A stretch of 64,000 nt of DNA from NCBI GenBank assembly GCA_026874595.1, contig CM049309.1, positions 69,484,926-69,548,925 of the forward strand, read 5' to 3'. The position numbers and the translations under genes are program-made. Within the stretch, counting starts at the first letter, position 1, and the number at the start of each line of letters is the position of its first letter. Origin of the DNA: Sipunculus nudus. Taxonomy: Eukaryota; Annelida; Sipuncula; Golfingiida; Sipunculidae. Below are positions 28,301 through 43,300 of the stretch, piece after piece. Below the pieces are notes generated by a model that was given only the letters and a program-made list of their open reading frames with translations, made no database searches and was not told the origin of the DNA.

Positions 28301-31300
28301 GTCATTTACTAACATGTTTGCAAACAGACAAACAGATGATTGAAACTGACTAGTCAACTTTGGACTGTTTTATGTTTGTTACACTCACTTTTTCAGGGTG
28401 GACACAAAACTTTAATATAATATCATATTAAAATATACATTTACTCGATAACCTCTACTGTAAGTAACCTATTCGTTGGCTTTTTATGAATGAATAAATA
28501 TAAAGACAAACAACCATACAGATTGGCAAATGCAGCAAAACAACTTATGTTCAACAGTGTTGGCAGTGGTAATAATGTACCAGCATACAGCTGAATGCTA
28601 CAGTTTTCGTGGCGGTCAGAGGGGTTGGTGATTCATTTTCTCTCAAATGTTCCCAAAGGGTAGAGATAGGATATGTGACCCTCGTGGGAAGCCATTGATC
28701 ACCATTTCTTCCCTTCCTAACAGAAGACCTCTGAGCTATAGAATATTACTTAAAACAAGACTGCAGACCTTTGAGGTGCATTTCTGGCAACTTGGTCAGA
28801 AAATAGCTTTGTGCCTTTCTGTTAAAGTTCTTTTTAGGTAAATTTGTTCAGTTTCCCAGAATTCCTTGCTGAAGGTAGATATATTTACCACTAACTGTTC
28901 CTGTAAAATTGGCATCTCCTGCGTCATTGTATAATGAACTCTTAACTGGGCACTGAGGTCCCTCAGTGGCTTACATGAGAACCTGCATTATTGGCCAGAA
29001 CTGGGCCACTCAAAGTGCAGTCCGTCTGCATATATCTGAATATTATGTCTGGTAATAACACACTTTGTTAAGGATCAGTGGAAAGTTGGCCTACTGTTAC
29101 ATAAATTGAACTGAACGGAGACTACATCCCCTGACAGTTCCACGCAGGTACTGACAAAACCGGTCGTTATCATGTAGTTTATGTATGCAGCAACAGGGGG
29201 CGTTTTTTGTCACCTCTGCCACTCTCAACCGTGGAGTTATATTTACAGATTTATTTATTGACCACGGCACAGTAATCAAGTTTTTTATTCTTCCTGCAAA
29301 ACAGGAATGTCGGAAAATTGCCGAAATTAAACGGGATATATGAGTGTGTCTAATTGCTACTCTTCCACAAAGATGTTTCCATCTGACTATATATATCATT
29401 GTGGTCAGTCACCTGGTGGCTGTTCATATATTTTTATGTCCTCATGTTTTCTTATTATTTCTGTAGTAACTTGAAAGCTGCTTTTATCTTTTAATTTACA
29501 CCATATTTTTATTTTTATCTCAAGCTTCAATTTACTTGTCAGCAAAAAAAAAGTCATATAAAGTTAACATAAATTCACAGTTTTGCTCAGTTATAATTCA
29601 GACACTGAAATCTGCTATGTTCAGCTGAAGAAATGTTCTATTTTTTTAAACCATTTGCACAAGGTCTTATCAGTTCTTATTTTATTCCCAAGTAATCCCA
29701 TACCTTACACTTGAAGAGGAATGGGGAAGAAATTGAAAAGCTTTTATTGTATCCGCCAAAACAAAGTTTTTTCAACGTTCCAACGTCTATGGCGCAACCG
29801 CCGTGGCGTTCGTTTTCAGAGAATTCCTCTTAAACCCTAGATCTTTCCGAAACCAAGCATAGTTATTCCCTCACCTATGTAGTTGTGCCTAACAAAGACT
29901 GGTGGCGCCACCTGCAGTCCTTATTGTGCAGTACAAAGCTGGGTGTCTTTTTTTATAACAGCCCATATCTCAGGATTGTTTCAAGTATTGAGCTGAAATT
30001 TTGCATGTCCATAGATCATGGATCTGTCCATCTTATACTCAAGACTGATGGCACCTACAATGACTTCTGTGTGGTGTCCATCCATGCGTTTGCCAACTGT
30101 TCATCTTAGTAATTGGTTCAACATATTCCTGAAATTGTGCATGTTTATAAACCTTGGATACCTCCATCTGATATTCAAGACTGGTGACGCAATCTGCATG
30201 TGTTTTGTATGTTTGCTTTAGGTGAAAATTGCTCATATCTCAGGAGTGGTTCAGTGCATTGGTCTGAAATTTGGTATGGCCAGTTATCGTGGAGAGTCTC
30301 TTATAGACCAGACAGGTGGGGCCACCTACCTTCCTCTTTTTTGTAGAATTCATTAATGCCCTTTTCTCAGGAGTGATTTGCCCTATTGGCCTGAAATTGT
30401 GCATATCCATTGATCTTCGATACCTCTATGTTGTTTTCAAGACTGGTGGTACCATGTGCAATTGTTTTTGCTGTCCATCTGTCTGTTTGCTTTAGGTAAA
30501 ATTCGCTCATATCTGAGTAGTAGATGGATATATCAGCCTGATATTTTTTTGCATGTTTATCAGTCTGGGATAGCTTTGTTGTAGACCAGACCTGTGGCGC
30601 CGCCTGCTGTTCTATTCTTATAGAATACATTGATACACTTTTTCTCAGTAGTGGATTGGTGTCTCGGCCGAAAATCTTGCAAGGTGTTTCCATCAGTAGA
30701 TCTGTTTTTGGTGAAAATTTCTCATATATGAGGAGTGTAATTGGCATCACTGATGCCACAAATTTGGAATCATGTCATGTCAGGAACATTCCATGCCTTA
30801 CTTCACCCATGCCTTTGTGATATGGCAGATACACAAAGTTGCTTTTCTACTACCTGATTCTGGTTCATTATTCCACACACTAAACAATGTACCAAATCAA
30901 AAAAGAAATATTTTAAGTTTCCAAATTGGCAAATGATTTGGGCCATTGGACAACATATTTTCTTTGTTAGTGTTTACCATCATTAACTCAGGCTTGTAGC
31001 ACTTGTACTTTAGTTAATTAAACCTCTCAGGTTAAAGTGACGGATCTGTGAAGGTCCTCAGAATCAGCAAATTTTTCTCCCATTCAAGACCTAGCCCCCG
31101 TAGTGTTCCTTCGTCACAAGTTTCACTGTAAAAATTAAAGAAAGCTGTTAACACCCTGGGGATAACCAGCTCTGGTACGGCATCAGGGAAGGTCACTCAC
31201 TGTTTCAGGTTTTCAATGAAGGAACCTTATTGGGCTCTGCAGGCAGTGACGACGGGGCTTCTCCTTAAAAGAAGATACAGTGTATTGGTTAGATAACTGC

Positions 31301-34300
31301 CTGGTGAAGCCCTCCAGAGAGCCATAAAACATGATTGTGACACAGTTGAAAGACATTAACATCATACGCGATCAGTTGGCATTGTTTGTAAAGCCCACAG
31401 AATTTTCACTCGTTTTAGCTCTTTGCTACTGTTGATTTACCAAAGTGGTCAGTTCACTCATCTTTAGGTTCATGGCACTAAGCGTGTGTGACACAGGAAG
31501 CTTTTTTAGCTCTGCTAGCTGAATGATAGATACATTGCCTGTTGGTCATACCATACTCTGTTCCACCAACCTGTGTTCACCTGTTTCTTTTAAGAGGTAA
31601 TTCTCTTAAAAAGTTCATATTTTTCAATCATTTCCTACAAAGCTGTAATAGGAAGTTTATGCCTAATATAACAATCAATAATTTTAAAATAAATCCCATG
31701 TTTATGTTTCTCATCTCTTTTTACCCTTTTCTGTGTTCTGACAGATCAGATGTGACCATACGTCTTTGTTTTACCCTTTAGAGTATCTACAAGCTGTTAG
31801 TTATAACTGTCTATCTACCAGTGTTGACAAACAAGAAAAAGTCTAACCTATGGTGGTTGGCTGCAAGTTGAATGGTCTCTAGTTGCAAAATGCTCTGTGC
31901 AAAACTCTGCTTTGTCTGAGCTGCTGGCAGATGTTTTTGTTGAATGTGTTTGAATGAATTTAGCAGGCCCCCAGATTATAAACTTGTGGATATAAAAATA
32001 TTACAGGATGTGTGCCATGTGATCAGTGTTTTCTTGATTATACTCAAAAAAATTTCAAGGTATTATCTTTAATTAACAGAAGTCAGATATCAGTATAGGA
32101 CCCTTCTATGAAACTCTACCAGCCAGGCATGCTGCCTAAAAAAGGTAGTTCATGAAATTCTAAACATATGTGGGCACTTAAAACTAACTTTAAACTAAAA
32201 AATACATTATTTACTCCACTTCACCTGAAATTTCCAAAGTGTAGCGTTGATTTGAGAGAGAATGCATGTCATGTGTAGGAGTACTGTTAACGTATCACAC
32301 TGATTGGAAAATTGAGCTAAAACAAATAATGACTCCTGAAAGGCGGGTGGAGTTTAGACAAAAAGTCTCTTTAAAGTTCTCAGCATGAAGAGGAAAAGCA
32401 TTACCCCTCAGAGCAAAAAATAGTGTGGTGCCATTAAGAACCTCAAAAAAGATGGTAGGTTACATGGCTTCTTGCAAGAAAATGGGCAAACAAACAAATG
32501 GCAATAGTATCTTAAAGGACAGAAAACGATAGGTTATTCCTCTCATGTGAAAGAGAGGCTCTGTTTTTTTCCCTCGTTGATTTGAGCCTCTCACAGCCAG
32601 TTGGCCTTTCAGACTCGCTGAACTGTGAGCAGCCGCTGGAATTTTGTAAGAATAATCTAGTCCGGGCATGAAGATAACGGTAATTTAACCAGATTTAGCT
32701 TCTGGGCATCAATTAAAGGAAACTCCATTATGAACAAATGTATTTTGGGCCTCCAATTAAGGCTAATAATGCTGCATACTGTCTTGGGAAATCAGGAAAT
32801 TTCTGTTTGAACAATCACTGTTTGTGGGTCTGTTTGTTGATTTATACGTATGGCTGTACACTGATTAAAGTTTGTGTACATTGTGGCAAAGGTAAATACT
32901 TCCTTAGGCAGAATGTAGTGATTGAAAAAATTAGCCACAGTGATGACACGGCTGCTTAATTTGAGCGTCATGATTCTGTCTGGAAGGGATTAGCTTATAG
33001 TCATTTTGTTGGTTCTTGTGGTCCAATGATGCAGAGCTTGTACTATAGATTATTGCTTAATCAAAATGACTTAGTAATTGCGGAGACTGCTGTGAGCTGC
33101 TGATAATTAATTGCGATCTTTGAAAGCCTCAGGTAAAGGTGGATTATGTGCAGTGAGACAGGATCCGTGGCACTCGGAGCTGGCCAGACATAAAAGAGGT
33201 ACCATTCATGGGTTGCACTATACATTTGTCAGTGTTATGGGACGTTTGTAAAACTATCACCACCGAACAGACTTGACTGTCCATCACTAGTAAACAGCAG
33301 GGACCATGTCTTACAGTCTTTTCTTGTCTATTACAGTATTTTTTTCCTGCTATTTATAATTCTCCCTCAGCCTTCTGCATCACGGCTTGTTTTCATCATG
33401 TTGCACTTTGGCTCTGCTGTCCATTGAATTTTGTTGTTTCTTCTTTATCTTACCACAGTGCATTGTCCATCAGCACTTTGTTCTTAACTAATTACCATTT
33501 GATTGGTTAATTACCATCATTAATTACATAATTTTATCCCCTGTTAATTTCTCCATTGCACTGGTTTAGCAAGTTGTCAAAGTGATGTTTAGAGTTGCAC
33601 TAAGGTATTAATTATCATGATTTTTATCACTGCAATGCTTAATTTTGTTTTTCCTGTATCTTTGAAAAACTAAATGTTACTATGACTGCCCTTGCCCAGC
33701 CACTCTGAAAAACGTTTAGCATATTTTGAAAGCAGTACATAGGCCAAGTTTTATAGAAAATATTATTTTTTTCTCCAATTCAAATGGTGAGTTAAGACTT
33801 TTCTCACATACATCTCAGAACTTTTTGGGACTTAGAGATGTGCTCATAATATTTCCACCAAAGATATGTGCATCGTATAGTGTTGTGCCGAATAAATTGT
33901 TTGCATTTTAATGTTATTAATCATAAATGGTTATATGTACAGTTAGGTGAAGAATTTGTTTATATGTGAAAATTATCTGGATTCTGTCAGAAACATAAGG
34001 CAGGCAAAAATCAAGATACCAATATCTAGAGGGACCTCTCTTGATGTGTATGATCACAGGTCTCAGTACAGTAAGGTCTCATTACAACATGATTCACAGC
34101 ATGGCTTTAAAATAGGAAGAAAAACTGAGAGTTCCTGGATGCACAGGCCCAAATTTTATCGGTGTCAGATAGGATTTTCGACATGCCAAGGGCAGGGGAT
34201 TTGTGTCTATTTAAAGGGTACTGTAAAATTGAAACCATTTTAAAGTATTTAACATCATTATTGTATCATTTTATTATTGTATACTGTGTCACTTCATTAT

Positions 34301-37300
34301 TATTTGATCATATTTAATGTGAAGTTCAGCTTTTGGTTGCCAGTGCAGTGTGTGCTGGTTGATTTGAGGTATATTCAGCAGTGATCAGTGACTGCTAGCT
34401 ACAGGAGCCAGGTTTTATCCTCTAGGGCATACAGCCAGAAATTACACAACCGATCAGATGCTCACACCCTCAGAACTGATCATCTGAAAGGCAATTCAGT
34501 TCTTACCCCTGTGTTCCTTAAAGCCTTGTTTACATTTAGTCCGTCCATTATTACTGCTAACAGTTACTTTTGTCTGCTGATGTGTATTGGTGGAAGGCTA
34601 TAAAATTAGGAAGCACAAAAGTGTCAGTGCTGTCAGCACAACGATTACGGTAGTCCTTAAAATGTTGAAAAAGTAATGACTGGTGATAATGAAAAAGTTG
34701 TTTACTAAATGATCATCGATTGCTCTTGTCTTGTAATTAAAGTTGTCAAACATGATTCAATAACCAGTTTTTAACACTAATATATGATCATGTGAAGTCA
34801 TGCCCTGATTTCAACATTTACTAGTAAAATCATATATGCAAACTAAATCTCTTTACTAAAGCTCCTTCAACTTGTTTTTTCATAGTATCACGTATAGTTA
34901 TATTTTTAAAAAAAAATCATTATAGCAGGGCCATTCTTGATGTTGTTACTCAGCACACAGGAGCTAAAGTGATGGTAGCTGCTGTGTAAAAAAAATGATA
35001 AACAGACAAACAGGTTGAGAACCAACATTACTTATGTTCAGCCTGTTGGTACAAAGGAGCTATGACCATGCTAGGTGCTGTTTCCATCAGATGCTCATGG
35101 GCTTGGACAAGTAATAGCCTTGAGTAACACTGTTGTGCGTTGTCAGTATGCATGAATCCAGCTTATTATTCGGTGTTATCACATTAGACTCCAGATTCAA
35201 TTAAACGAGATGATCTGTATGCTGGTGGCCATGATACCATTAGTCCCTTAGGGGTATTTAGTCTTACCAGTGACTGTAAAGTGCTGTTAAGTCAAGCAAG
35301 CATTTGTGTGCCTATTTGAAGGTACTGGGAATATCTTGCCATTTGCTTGTCATGTTACTGTACAGTGATCCTATTTTATCATTCGTAGCTGTCAGGACAT
35401 ATATCTTAACAAAAAATACCATACTTTACTGGTAATTTTATCACTTTCATTATTTCACTTACTCAAGTTAATTACTGCCAGATGAAAGCAGTGAAAGAGG
35501 TTGCATTCACTTTTCATTTCTTTCATTCATGCCAACCACATATATACTGTCCCATCTACCTTTGATCAATTTTTTTCTTTAATTCTCTGAGAAGCTTATA
35601 TTTTTGTTTAATTTTAGAGAATTGATCATGACCTGCAGTGAAGGAGGTACTTTTAGTATTCACACCAACTATTCTATCCCACCAACCTGTTAACAAATAT
35701 CAGGGGTTTTTTTTTTTTTTAGAACCCTATATTTTTGTATAAATTTAATTGAGGACTGTCTAAGGATAGTCCTATGTCCTGTTGGTGGTACTGTCTGTTA
35801 AATGAAGAACAAGTAACCATACATTTAAAATCTTATATAATTATTGCCATAAGCCATCTGGATTTCAGGTTTTTATATGCACAGAGTTTGGGATAATCCA
35901 GATGTCTAAACCTGTAATTAAGACCATATAAAAGTATGAGGTTCTACCAGTAGTTAACCATTTTGCTACAGAGGGTGTTGTTAAGATCAAAGTAGAACTC
36001 CAATGCCTTAACCACTGGGCTAAGTCCTGTTGCTATTTGAAATGTAAGGACTTCACTGATGTGCTATTTGAAATGTAAGGATTTCACTGATGTGCAACTG
36101 TGTTAGGTTGAGAAATAAAACTTGGCCACTGCATGAGAACAAAAGTATGATATTTCAGGGTAAAATTGTGTCACATGAGTGATAGTTTCTTGGTGGAGAA
36201 CATTGAATTTAAATCTGTAAGTTAATTTTTTTTTTTCAGTCAGACGTATACAACAGTATGTGAACATTTGCTTTGCAGCAAACAATTATTATGTTGATTA
36301 TCATTTTATATTGAACATATATACTTGTCTACTAACATTAAACTGATTTGATGATAAGCGCCTTGTAGTGTGGATGAGTAAAGTAATTCCTCAAGTGTAC
36401 CAATAGGTGTTCCAAATATATAATAACATCTGAGAGTGTGAAGGCACGATTATACAAACTATGGCAGATTGTTTGCAGAGAATAAAATATACATACATAA
36501 CAATGTTTGCATAAGATTATAAATATTTGAAAATCCTCATAAAACTGCTATACATGTATTTTCAATGCCCAGACAGAACTTGAATTAAGCTCAACATGCA
36601 AAGTTCCTTATAATTAGAAAAAAAACATGAATTCGGCTGTACTGATTCCCAATGTCTGTGTGTTCATAAATTGTGTCTAGTCTTGACTATTATGGTTCCG
36701 GTTAGTTTGTAATTGTATTTTGTAAATATTGTCCACTTAATTTATTAAAACTGCATTATTCGTTTAGAGGGAATCACATCTTTCATAATGTAAGAAATAC
36801 TATTATGTATTTACCATTACTTCATACATTTCTACATTAATGTGCCAAAAAGTTATTTCTTTACACTAAACTAGGAAGAAAACCCTTAAAATGTGCTGAA
36901 TAAACATTTATCCTCAAATAAAATACTAAATTAACATTTATCCTCAAAGCAACCTATTCGCATACCAGGTATGTTATTTATACTTAAAATATAATGTTTT
37001 CTTCTTCAAATATTATGTTGCCTGCCACTAACTCGGTCAAAAACCATTTGCTTATTGCTTTACAAAAATTGAAATAAGCTTGCACCAGGTGTGATCAGTA
37101 GCAAAAAAAATAAAAATAGCACCAAAACCATCTGGTGACAGAACGCACACTTTCACAAGTGAAGATTTTTCAAGCTTCCAATCAGTTGTTCTCCTTTCAT
37201 GATTTTTCCACTTGTTTACAAATCATCATGCATGCGTGTGATTGGACTACTCATCACAAAGTCTTCTTAGAATAACAGACACCCCTGAACTGTGAGAACT

Positions 37301-40300
37301 CACACAGATAACCATAACAACATATAAAACAGGTGAACTGGAGATAGTAAGCCCATTTGCTGGATGGTTTGGCTTTAAAAATCCAAATAAACATCCCTGA
37401 AAATATATGATAGACTTTGAAAGCAAACTCTAAATTTGTAGTAATCATGAGAAAGTTGACTTTAGTATTTGTTCTTCTTTATGAAGGTAGTTGATACATT
37501 TCTTTCAGTACACTCATTAGCACACCATGGTGTTGAGACTTTTTCTGAAGGTTCATTAATCATGGAGACATACCCTCTGAGACAACATCAGACAATTCAC
37601 TAATTAACTTTGTAGGATTCTGTTCCAAAGAAATCGAGTGAAAGCATTAATTTAAGGTTTCAGATAACTACATTGTTCTTGTCTTGCTGAATGATTGCAC
37701 ATTAGCCGGGAAGGTCAAGGTCAAATGCAAACTTAATTTTGCATTCAGGTGCTTTGTTTATATGCAAATACATTTTGGTACCATGAAAAAAAAATGAATA
37801 TTTAGGACTTTTCATTATATAGCCAAAATCCAGCAAATCAGATGCTGAGTTCTAAAAAAAGATAAAGAAATAATAAATTGAAAGTATCAGTAATTTTAAA
37901 AAATCAATTTTCAAGATTTTCTAACTGAAATAAAAAATTTGATAAGCCCAAACTTTTGAACATGTCCAAACAATGAAATAGTAATTATAGTGAAAAGCTG
38001 GAAACCACAACATATTAACTTGTCATTACCAAACATTAAATGTGAATAAATAATTAAATAATTTAACTTAATTAATAATTAGTTTGATATCAGTGCAATT
38101 AATAAAGCATTAAATTACTGAACCCACAAATTCATACTGGATTATAGCCATCATTTTGCACTGAGGAGGAGTAGGAGACATTGGTTATGACATGAGCACT
38201 GTTGTCACCTGGTTGTCACCTGGTTGTCTCATAGTTGTCCAAGAGAGACCTGTACAGGAAGGTAACAGGGGTGATATTTCTGTGAAATAGGAGAGATAAG
38301 AGGTGCCTGCATCCTAGATATTGTCTGTAAAATGAGGTATGGCAGATTTTCAAGGGACCAAAATCAGGTGAATGGCAAGTTTATACATCATGTAGGAGAG
38401 GAGATTAGGGGTGTTGAGGGATGGGGTTCTCAACAGCCACTTTTTTGACATACTGTTGTACAAAGCTTATGTAAACCATTGTGCCATTTCATGTTCATTT
38501 GATATTTAATTTCCTGCATTGTATATTTATCATCTCATCTTAACTTTTATATTTTTGCCATGTCCATGTGGTCTTAAATTTTCAATTTTTTTCCCATGAT
38601 TGTCTGGTCCAGCAGCTCATAACTGTTCTCTTATTAGTTCACTCTGTGAACTTATGTCATGGCGCAGCGTCCGCCGTCCACTGTCAACTGTCCACTGTCT
38701 GTTACCAAATATCTCAACAGCCACTGCAGCTGCCTTCATGAAACTTTGCAGAATTACTGGTCATGGGATGAATATGCAAAAATAAGCTTTTGGTGGCGCC
38801 ACCTGTGTCGACCTAGATTCTGCGGACCAAAATGGTCTTTTTCACTTCTTCCAAGATAAGTCGAAAAGTATAAATATCATGGCCTTCATATCATAGGCAA
38901 AAGTTCCTTAGAGGAAGGGAAATAATTTGGGTGTAAATTGAGTCAAGTCATTTTCAAAATGGCGTCTCTACAGAACTTTAAATTGTGTTGATCGCAAAAT
39001 TTGGCAACTTGATATGTTTCCATACATGATGTATTGTCTGTTACCAAATATCTTAGGAACTGCTGCAGCCTTCAGTTTCAAATTTCACAGTAATATTGAT
39101 CATGTAACTGCTAAATGATAATGAACTCAAGGTGGTGCCACCTGTGTTGACCTACTTTCTGCTGGTTGTAATGGTCTTTTCATCTTTTTCCAAGATAAGT
39201 CATAAAGTATAAATATTTTGGATTTCATATCATAGTCAACAGTTCCTAAGAGGAAGGGGAATAATTTGAGTATAAATTCAGTCAAGTCATTTTCAAGATG
39301 GCTTCTCTACGGAACTTCAAATATGTTTCAATCGCAAATTTTGGCAACTTGATGTGTTTCCATACATGATGTATTGTCTGGTACCAAATATCTTAGGAAC
39401 TGCTGCAGCCTTCAGTTTCAAATTTCATAGGAATATTGATCATGTGACTTTCAAATAATTTTGACCTGCAGGTGGCGCCACCTGTATTGAGTTTCATTTG
39501 CTGTTGTTGAAAATTGCTCATATCTCAGGAGCATTGGTCTAAAATTGGCATGTGCATCAATCTTTGAAAGTTTCCTGTTAAAACTAGACAGGTTGGGCAA
39601 CCTACCTTGTGCAGTAGAATACTGTCCACTTGGAAAGGAATAAATGTTTTTTTCACATTCAATTTTTTTCTTTTTTAATCACCCCCCATCATGCACAGTA
39701 ATTCACAGAGTGAACATTAGACCCCTGGGTCTCTTGTTTCAATATTCCTTTCCGTCTGAACTTGACTGCAATATTTTTTCTTGTCCATCTGGCCTTGACT
39801 TCTCAGATTTCACTTGTCCATCATGATCTTTTCTTAAATTTGTGTTATTCATGTCCAGTTGGCCTGTTTGATCTTACATTAATTTAGTGTTTTTGCTCTG
39901 GTTGGTATAATTTAAACTTTCCTTTTCTCCTCATGTCCATCTGGTTGCAATATTTTAGTGTTTCCAAGTAAGTCTTAGACGGGATGTATTCTGGTACATC
40001 CACAGACCATCTGTCCATTAACCAGTGTAGCCATGATAACTTACCAGGGCTTTGATGGATTTTTCCGAAACTCATCAGAACTACTCACCAGAACTATTTA
40101 TCAATGGCTGATCTCCCCCAGTTTTGATGAGCAGCCAGGCAAAATGCATGTATATTTAATGATGTCAGAGTTCACCAGACTTTGCTAGTTTCATCATGAT
40201 GTACCAAAAGTATGACGGCTTTTCATTAAACTCTTGTAAATATTTACCAATAAAGTTTATGGCCTGAATTAACTACTCGCAAAATCCACATATTTAATGA

Positions 40301-43300
40301 GGTCAGAGATCATAAGACATACAACAGGTGGATTATGAACTCTTGCTATGCTCCTATTACTTATGTTCAGTGCATGTGTCAAGTTATTATTTTCTTAACT
40401 GGTGCAAGGACTCAGTTTTCATTGATACAGATTGCATGTTGAATTCCTGTGACAGTAGTCACTTAAAAACTAACCTCTGGAGATAGGATTTGGATGCTTC
40501 ATGCACTAAGAACACTTGGGATAACATAAAAATGACTGTATAATTACCTGGATCATTCTTTACAGACAAAACTCACTTATGTTTCCATGGAGTCATCTGG
40601 TCACATGGATGATTGATATATGTAATTAACGTGCATTGATAATTCATAATGTAGATTAATTTATTTACTAATTATATTACTTGGTGAGTTTGTGGAAATT
40701 GATTTCTTTTGTCATAAATTATTCAGGAGAAAAGAACTTCTGTTGTTCAGAAGACCATTCCTTCATTAAAGACCAAAACAAAAAAGATCATTAAGAAGAA
40801 ATAAATAGATTTACTCCCATATCAGTGAAGAAATTAAAAGTACAACGGTTTCCTAATTGATGTACAATTTCTGTTACCTACCTGACCATTAACTTTTTAT
40901 TAAGAAAGAGGAAATGTAACAGGATTTAATATGCTTTCAGAGTTTCTTGCTTAACATTAAAAAGTCACAATAATGCAATTACTACCTTATTTTCAATTCG
41001 GTAATCATATTTCCAAGTGCATAAATTTTTTCTTTAAATTCTACAGAATCAAACTTTGTGTGCAAATAACATTTGGAAGTGAAAAAATAAATTGATTGAT
41101 GCTCTACATTTGATTGATAATGGTAAACACAGAGGGATTGTAACCTGATGATTAAATTAGCATTATTTATACATAAATATTTCCATAAGTGCTGTTGTTG
41201 CTATGATGACTTGTCCTCTATAACCTTAGGAACATTAACAGTTGTAATATGGCCTGGGTGCAGTTGTGACTGTTTATTATGTTGCTGTAAGTTTTGAAAT
41301 TTATTCACTAGAGGACAGCCACATGTTTTCATTAAGGCCTGCAAATCTACAGCCAGTATGAGACAGTGGGACAATGCGTGCAGTGCCAAGCTGAACCTGT
41401 GTGCTTTCCATTAAATAACTTGAACCGAGTTTAACTATGTGTCCAGCCATGATGCATTGTATTTACAATATGAAAGAGATGTGTCCTGTAGCTATCATGT
41501 CATATCCATACATACAAATATAAGGGAATGCACAATCTTCTTCAACTTTCACATGACATACTTTTATACTTTCTCTTTAGTATTTGTACACATGAACGCA
41601 GAGGTTTTGAAGATAAAGAGGTTTTATCATTATTACTTCATATTTCCAGGAAAGAAATTAGATAACTGCAGTTTGGTTAAAACCTATCCATTTTTGATAA
41701 AGGTTTATGTAGGACCCATTTGTCAAGTCAGGCAGGCAAGCAGCAGGTGACTTATGATTGCCTTCCCACCATTTTCTGTAACTTTTACTTGGCCCTAGCA
41801 AGCAATTAACCGTCAGTGTCTAGCTCTGTTGCTTCTGATTTTACAACTGCTTAAAGGGAATTAAAATACAGATACCTGTACCTACATTGATTCTTACTGT
41901 ATTTTAAAGTGAACCTGTGAGCCTATTCCATATGGCACCCATACATTAACCCATACTATCTCAAAGAAGGCTGAAGCTAGTATCACCAAATTTTGTGCAA
42001 AAATCAGTCACATGTCAAACATTGTTGAATTGTGGGGACATCTGCATTGTCTTACATTTTACATGGAATAGCTATGAAATCTTCAAAAAATTTTCTCAAA
42101 AGATGTCAAGCCAAATTGTTTAAAATTTCACCCACAAAAAACTAGGAATGAGCTCACTCAGGCTTGTTCGAATGTTTCCAGTTTGATGATTTTTCTCTGA
42201 GTTACAGATGGCTAAACTTAGTAATTTTTCCAAATAAGCATTCTAAAATTACAATCTCAGAAACAGCAGGAGCTAGCATCACAAAATATAATTATGCGAA
42301 AGTTGGTGACACCTGCGTCAAACATTTTTTTGTATGGGGTCATCTGTAATATATGAGAAGCTGAAATAAGTCATTATGCCAAGTAAACATACTATGATTA
42401 TTATATGTTACAGATTCTTTGGCTGATACAGCTGAGCTGGTTACAGTGGCTGCTTGTGATGCTAGGGATGGCGTTGTCTGGAAGTGTGCTCCTCATGGTC
42501 TTCTGGCCAGCAGTGAAAGATGATGACAAAAAGGTAGGAGGGCTGTAGAAACCAAACAAAGTACTCATAGACATTGATATTGTGTAGAAACCAAACAAAG
42601 TACTCTCAGACATTGATATGGATATGGATAGAGCATAGAATACATGATGACATGCAGAGGCAGCAGGCTCCTGCATTGGTTCAATATTTGTGATTGCTTG
42701 TGGTTTTTTATGCCCCCACCACAAAGTGGCCGGGGCATATAGTTTTACCCATGTCCGTCCTTCCGTCATTCCGAAATCAAACAGTTGTACGGATTTTTTT
42801 TCGCAATGCCTGCAGATATTGGCCTGATTTTTTGTGTGTGGGCAGATAATGACCAGTTACTGATCGAGTTTGCGTTTTGTCCCGGTTGACCTACTTTAGA
42901 CCGTTTTACGGCTCCTAAACTTAGAAAATTTCATGAAAAATAGAAATTTTCATGACAAATACACATGTACGGACTTTTTTTCGCAATGCCTGCAGATATT
43001 GGTCTGATTTTTGGTATGTATGCAGATTATGACCAGTTACAGATAGAGTTCGCGTTTTGTCCCAGTTGACCTTCTTTTGATTGTTTTACGGCTCATTAAC
43101 TTAGAAAATTTTATGAAAAATAGAAATTTTTATGACAAATACACATGTACGGACTTTTTTTCGCAATGCCTGCAGATATTGGCCTGATTTTTGGTGTGTA
43201 TGCAGATATTGACTAGTTACAGATTGAGTTCGCGTTTTGTCCCAGTTGACCTACTTTTGACCGTTTTACGGCTCCTAAACATAGAAAATTTCATGAAAAA

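Larger units (their letters stand above)
30781..35934. other. Long-intron sequence with a dispersed repeat copy and TAATTA clusters
   Basis: No gene or clear transposon termini. Contains copy 2 of a dispersed repeat (31785-32095) and a homeodomain-motif-rich interval at about 32937-33530. A pogo-like word cagtaaggtctcattacaac at 34069 has no convincing inverted partner. Small ORFs here lack domain similarity. Confidence 0.45.

Noticed and set aside
30367-30759. 130-codon minus-strand ORF
   Set aside because: Falls entirely in the E8 tandem repeat; the frame is not kept in neighbouring units.
34060-34290. Second pogo-like element starting at cagtaaggtctcattacaac
   Set aside because: No inverted partner with TA flank was found within 1 kb.
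42401-42769. 122-codon minus-strand ORF
   Set aside because: Lies opposite a real exon and reads through the intron duplication; it contains low-complexity SISMS repeats from that duplication.
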